Positions 58,847-64,000 of a stretch of 64,000 nucleotides of DNA are shown one piece after another; positions within the stretch are counted from its first letter, which is position 1; every line of letters starts with the position of its first letter. The notes under the pieces were generated by a model that worked only from the letters and a program-made list of their open reading frames with translations, was not told where the DNA came from and did no database searches. Location: NCBI RefSeq assembly GCF_950023065.1, contig NC_088681.1, positions 63,522,836 to 63,586,835 of the forward strand, given 5' to 3'. The position numbers and the translations under genes are program-made. This stretch comes from Planococcus citri (taxonomy: Eukaryota; Arthropoda; Insecta; Hemiptera; Pseudococcidae).

Positions 58847-61800
58847 ATGACAGCCAAAGCGATCGGTTTGTGTTTAACGTTATCGTACTTTTTTCTTTGC
58901 GTATTGGGTGAAATGCAAATAACTCCAGAGCAATTTGCCAACTTTAAAGGGTAAGTTTACCAATATATCCATCGTGCTTAAATTTTAAAAAAATAAATAA
59001 ACACGAGAAATTCTATTTTTTTGAAGGGGGGAGAGGTTCTGAGCATTTTTGAGGCGGACTTGAGTTGAAATAATGTGAATCCAGCTCCAGCATTTTAAAA
59101 TAAATAACAATATTTTTTTTTTCTTGAATTTCGACCAGGATTGTGCCCCTTTTTAGCCTTTTGTCTGCGAGTTCTAAGATTCTATTTTGAAAATTAAAAT
59201 TGTAGCTAACCAGAATACCAACCTAAAATTATGAACATCTCACGCATTTGAAATCACTTTGAAAAATTATAAATTCCCAAAAGACGCAGCTAGAACTTCC
59301 ACAGGGTGATTCGAGGAGGCTCCAAGGTATGGTACAAAATCAAAACGTATGCAAAAGAAGGCGCGAAAATCCATTTCTTTGCAACTGGAAAGGGGTAGGA
59401 AAAACTTTCAAAGTCGCAATCCCCAAAAGGTACGTTAAGGGCACCCACAGGATATATGTACGTAGTACATACCAAACTGCAGCCCCTTAGGTCAATTTGA
59501 AGTATTGACGGCGTGAAATACAATTTTTCAAAGCCAACAAAACACAGAAAATGTGTTTTCCTATCTAGGGTTGAAAAGTACTACTTTTCCAACCTCGCGA
59601 GAATCGCTCGGATGTAAAAATAAGTACTTTCCACCCTCGTTCAGGAAAAATTACTTCATTAAACTCGGAGAAAAAGTGATTTTGAACTCGTGTGAGTTGT
59701 TCCCCTCACTTCGTTCGGGTCACAAACCTCACCCTCGTCAAAAATCACTTTTTCGGCCCTCGTTGTGTAATATACTATTTCTACTCTCCAAATTGCTCTG
59801 GAAAGCTGATTTCTAGATATATTATAGAGCAGGCAAACAGCGGTTTTAAAAAGGAAAAAATTGGCACATAAATTTTTTCTTCGGGAATGTGTTCAGATGA
59901 ACCCCCTGAACTACCAAAAAGCCCGAACCTCCTAACCCTGGAGCTAATTTTTTTAGGGGGCTAAAACCGGTTCCGATTTAAGTTTTTTGGGATTTACTCC
60001 GAAAATATTAGGTTTACGAGAAAAACTACCATGACTAAAAATGTTCCCCTTCAAATTCTCGACAATTTGATACTACGCTCGATACCCATACCTCAAGAGG
60101 GGTGTCTGAAAAAAGGGGTGGAAAGAGTAGGTGTTTGAAAAAAAGTCAGTCCAATAAATTGATCAAAGTTACCACTTAATATCATTCGTTTTCGCTCAAA
60201 TTTTTTTTACAAAGTCTACTCACCCAACTATTAGTCACACCACCATTGATTGGTCTTCATCCCTCCCAAGGGGTTGGTGGGGGATGCTTGGTTTTTTAAG
60301 TAACACACAACTGAATCATATATTTGAAAAACGAATCTGGACATGCAATATATCGAATGGTATGTTTTCGAGGTCGCTGAATACGAATACCAACTTATTT
60401 TCTGGGTCCAACTCCTCAAAGCCCCTCTGTGCCCCAAAAAGGGGGTTAAAATTTTGAAAAATCGTGAAAAGTCGAGTGATATATCGAATGGTATGTTTTC
60501 GAGGTCGCTGAGTACGAATATGAACTTGTTTTTTGTGTCCCACCCCCCATGTTCCTCTGGGCCCCAACAAGGGGGCCAAAATTTCAAAAAATCATCAAAA
60601 AGTCGAGTGATATATCAAATGAAATGTTTTTGAGGTCGCCATGCAGGCGCAAATATAAACTTATTTTTGGGTCCCACCCCACAATATCCCTCTGTGCCCA
60701 AAAAAGGGGCCAAATTTTGAAAAATCATGGAAAGTAGAGTTATATATCAAATGGTGTGTTTTCGGGATTCTATTTTGAAGTTTTTTTTATCAATTTATGA
60801 GTTTTTTCAGCAAAAAAAGAAACATTATAAATGATTAATTTCATTTAAATTTCCCATGAAAAAATAATTCGAGTGGCACGTAAGAACCTAGACAAAATTT
60901 AAAAATAGAAATTAGTTGGATGATTATACATTTTATTTCAATGAAATTCGACAACACAGTGAAAGTCCTGGTTCCATTTTATTTTCTATTGAAAAATAAT
61001 CAAAACCTGCAGGTAGGTGAGTGAGCGTTTTAAAGAAAAATCTTGAGATGTAAAATGTTTTCTTTGCAAAATGAGCGTTCAAACTTTTTGAACAGCGATC
61101 CCAATAATACCTTGGCAATGCGAGTAGCTCTACTTACATCTCCCCTCCTCCCGCCGAAAGTTAGTCCAATCAGTATTTTTGAGATGAATTTTCAGAATTT
61201 TTTCTAAAATACTTAATGGTGTGAATCTTTAAAGAAAAAGATCACACCATGTTTTTTCGTCAACTTCTTTGGGGCTGAGAACCATTGTGCTTTGGATTCT
61301 AAAAATATGTGTTCAGCGATCTTGAAAACATACCATTCCATATACTTATAACTCGACTTTTCATGATTTTTCAAAATTTGGCCCTTTTTTTGGAGCGAAG
61401 AGGGACATTGTGAGGTTGGACACGAAAAATAAGTTCATATTCGTACTCAGCGACCTCAAAAACATACCATTCGATATATAACTCTACTTTCCATGATCTT
61501 TCAAAATTTGGCCCCTTTTTTGGGCACAGAAGGATATTGTGGGGTGGGACCCAAAAATAAGTTCATATTTGCGCCTGCATGGCGACCTCAAAAACATTTC
61601 ATTTGATATATCACTCGACTTTTTGATGATTTTTTGAAATTTTGGCCCCCTTGTTGGGGCCCAGAGGAACATGGGGGGGGTGGGACACAAAAAACAAGTT
61701 CATATTCGTACTCAGCGACCTCGAAAACATACCATTCGATATATCACTCGACTTTTCACGATTTTTCAAAATTTTAACCCCCTTTTTGGGGCACAGAGGG

Positions 61801-63198
61801 GCTTTGAGGAGTTGGACCCAGAAAATAAGTTGGTATTCGTATTCAGCGACCTCGAAAACATACCATTCGATATATTGCATGTCCAGATTCGTTTTTCAAA
61901 TATATGATTCAGTTGTGTGTTACTTAAAAAACCAAGCATCCCCCACCAACCCCTTGGGAGGGATGAAGACCAATCAATGGTGGTGTGACTAATATTTGGG
62001 TGAGTAGACTTTGTAAAAAAAATTTGAGCGAAAACGAATGATATTAAGTGGTAACTTTGATCAATTTATTGGACTGACTTTTTTTCAAACACCTACTCTT
62101 TCCACCCCTTTTTTCAGACACCCCTCTTGAGGTATGGGTATCGAGCGTAGTATCAAATTGTCGAGAATTTGAAGGGGAACATTTTTAGTCATGGTAGTTT
62201 TTCTCGTAAACCTAATATTTTCGGAGTAAATCCCAAAAAACTTAAATCGGAACCGGTTTTAGCCCCCTAAAAAAATTAGCTCCAGGGTTAGGAGGTTCGG
62301 GTTTTTTTAGTAGTTCAGGGGGTTCATCTGAACACATTCCCGAAGAAAAAATTTATGTGCCAATTTTTTCCTTTTCGCCCTCGCTTTTTTACGTTATTTT
62401 CCTGCTCTATTGACAGTCGACACTCATTTGAAACCTCGAAAAATCTATTTCGAATTGCAACCAAGAAAATCATTTTGAGATCCACCAAAAAATCCCATCA
62501 AAATCACCGTCAAAAAATTCATTCTAAAAATCACAGAACGAAAATTCACTAAAAATTATTACAAAAAAATTAATTTGAGATCAGGAAAACAGCCATTGGA
62601 AAATTTACTTTCAAATTCATCACCTCAAAAAAAAAGTCATCACAGTTCAAAACCAAAAACCTCATTTCAAATAAACGCAAAAACATTCATTCAACTTGAA
62701 AAAATTGATTTAAAGTTGCGAAAAATGTTTATTCGAAATCACTCTTCATCAAATGGAAAATTGTATTCTGAATTTGTTTTAAGTAAATCATCATGAAAAA
62801 ATTCGTTTAAAATTATGCATCATAAAAAAATGTAGGTGTTCGCAAACTGAAAAAAATCGCGAAAAGAATTCATTCGGATTGCAGATAATCGCGAGTAAAA
62901 TAAGTATGTAAGTACTCAATACTTAATCAATAAATTCCGTAAATTATTGTTATCACTCTTTAGGTCAGATCCTACAACAAATTGCGGATGTGACAATAAA
63001 ATGCAGAACTTTTGCAACGAAATAATGAAAAAAGTGAAAGATCCAAAGGCAATAGGAAACTTTGTAAGGGGTTATCCATTATGCCAGTCCATTACGGTTA
63101 AAGGGAAACAAAGCTGCGGTGGAGGATCAGCTGATATAACCACCTACGCAATCGTTTGTGCTTGGGCTCAAGAAGTTGCAGTAAACAATTTGTACTAA
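58847..63198 (+). CDS. Small secreted six-cysteine protein of unknown family, two exons, 112 aa
   Basis: Exon 1 is 58847-58950 (ending AAAGG|GTAAGT) and exon 2 is 62964-63198 (acceptor CTCTTTAG), phase 2, ending TAA. ATG 58847 is preferred over an in-frame ATG at 58748 because it starts directly at a good signal peptide (about residues 1-21, ending FFLCVLG). The mature part has six cysteines at residues 42, 44, 52, 75, 86 and 100 (CGC, NFC, PLC, QSC, IVC), enough for three disulfides, and a Lys-rich centre. No membrane segment follows. I do not recognise the family. A secreted binding, antimicrobial or salivary role would fit, but nothing in the sequence decides. The 4 kb intron contains a long palindrome. 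Confidence 0.7.
58951..59823. other. Left part of the secreted-protein intron
   Basis: No gene. At 59565-59810 a less AT-rich stretch with CCCTCGTT(C/G) words (CCACCCTCGTTCAGG, CACCCTCGTCAAAA, CGGCCCTCGTTGTG) looks like a separate dispersed repeat, not resolved further. Confidence 0.45.
59824..62410. mobile_element. Large palindromic element, 2.6 kb, arms about 0.9-1.1 kb
   Basis: The outermost match is ATAGAGCAGG/CCTGCTCTAT. From 59849 and 62375 inward the arms are almost identical reverse complements for about 900 bases or more, including the AGGTTCGGG, AACCGGTTCCGAT and TCAAGAGGGGTGTCTGA stretches. The inner part of each arm is a tandem repeat of about 130 bases (GATATATCGAATGGTATGTTTTCGAGG, then a C-rich GTCCCACCCC block). 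The right arm appears to have one more unit than the left. The central spacer is about 550 bases. Mirrored open frames in both arms are a by-product of the symmetry. No transposase was recognised. Confidence 0.85.
62411..62963. other. Right part of the secreted-protein intron
   Basis: AT-rich sequence ending in the acceptor CACTCTTTAG at 62954-62963. No other feature seen. Confidence 0.5.
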
Positions 63199-64000
63199 GT
63201 TTTTGGTAAAGGTCAGACACAAAATCATTTGATGAGTTATACTGTCGACGATGATGGAAATTGCCATTTTGATAAAGAGTATCAGTACTAGCGATTAATT
63301 GAAATGAGATAAGTGAAAAAATTATTGTAAAGTTGAGATGTATTCTTCTTGTATCTTTTAAACCTGATTTCAATTTGTGTACAGAATTAATATTAAATTT
63401 GCATGAAATATTTGAAAGTTCAAATTGATGAAACGAACACTGAGGCACTAATTTTCAACATACTTCAACCGGTTCGACAGTTGGAAAATTTTTTGACTCG
63501 AATGTTCTTCGGACGGAGGAATGGACCAATTTTGTATTTCGTGGTTTAAAAGTGTACCTCAAGTTACTGAAAAATTAAATAATAAACTTCATTTCGCTAT
63601 TATAGACTCAGGCCTGTACAAAAATCATAAAAATATTCGGACCCGATCTCATTATAATTATTACGACCGGAAACGCGGTATTAATTACGTCCAGCAATTC
63701 GGCCAAGGCGAAAAAAAAATACTCGCAGATGCATAAACAGTGATAAGAGATATGCAAAACTCTAAGCTAAAATGAATTCGATCAATTGACGTAAACGGGT
63801 TAACCTTTAGTTCATAGGTAGTTCAAGCTGCGTGCTTCGCATCGTGTTATGTGCAGTTTACCACAAAAGAAAAAATAAATAAAGGAAAAAAAAATCTCTA
63901 GGTAATTAAAACCAGTTGTTTTGCTCGCTTACCTATATTACGATTGTTACAAAATTACCCCCTCCTCACCCATCTGGCTTCTGTCGTACATCACATTAGG
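63199..64000. other. 3' flank of the secreted-protein gene
   Basis: AATAAATAAAG at about 63875 could serve as a distant polyadenylation signal. A 71-codon frame at 63521-63736 has no family similarity. No further gene recognised. Confidence 0.4.

Noticed and set aside
60231..61992. Identical 116-codon frames on opposite strands
   Set aside because: Produced by the two arms of the palindrome; no domain similarity and no splice context.
63521..63736. 71-codon frame near the right end
   Set aside because: No domain, no promoter or polyadenylation support.

Overview
This window is nuclear DNA of an insect: AT-rich, intron-rich, and dominated by introns, minisatellites and foldback repeats. Tandem 7tm_6 odorant receptors and an RR-1 cuticular protein place it in Insecta. 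The many short TACCTAC/GTAGGTA words, the loose repeat-filled introns and the Polinton/Helitron content suggest a hemipteran, perhaps a mealybug or scale insect. That last step is inference.

Layout. (1) 1-12.3 kb: a plus-strand tandem cluster of at least three odorant receptor genes: the last exon of one (2012-2224), a four-exon gene of 439 aa (2847-9695) whose 5.1 kb first intron is mostly a degenerate tandem repeat, and a compact four-exon gene of 416 aa (10756-12295). (2) 12.8-18.6 kb: a Polinton/Maverick-type derivative with 31-bp AGT...ACT inverted termini and a 6-bp target duplication. It carries three partial or unknown coding segments. The last resembles the N-terminal part of a Polinton protein-primed DNA polymerase, is split by a CACTA-type foldback MITE, and stops at the right terminus without a polymerase domain. 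(3) 18.7-22 kb: no protein gene, but four tandem exon-like units with consensus splice sites and a MITE with perfect 42-bp inverted repeats. (4) 22.1-39.9 kb, minus strand: a nine-exon PAF-acetylhydrolase-like gene (362 aa, complete Ser/Asp/His triad). Its 15.8 kb first intron holds a 4.3 kb Helitron with internal minisatellite, several foldback MITEs, a tRNA-like sequence inside an inverted-repeat element, a decayed non-LTR reverse transcriptase tail, and two 22-bp minisatellite blocks. (5) 40-50.9 kb: no gene recognised; a 20-bp minisatellite carrying a 40-bp palindromic insertion, a perfect 66-bp hairpin, degenerate homopolymer-rich repeats, and a 1.4 kb foldback element. (6) 50.9-56.5 kb, minus strand: a 600-aa RR-1 cuticular protein gene, its first coding exon 3.7 kb upstream with a TATA box. 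(7) 58.8-63.2 kb, plus strand and divergent from the cuticle gene: a two-exon gene for an unrecognised 112-aa secreted six-cysteine protein, its intron containing a 2.6 kb near-perfect palindrome.

The genes are independent chemosensory, lipid-metabolic, cuticular and secreted functions with no operon-like logic. The strongest less-ordinary content is the mobile DNA: the truncated Polinton with a nested MITE, the Helitron, and an unusual density of inverted repeats, most of them intronic. Splice sites were placed by eye from GT/AG consensus, reading-phase agreement and family similarity. No transcripts or databases were consulted.
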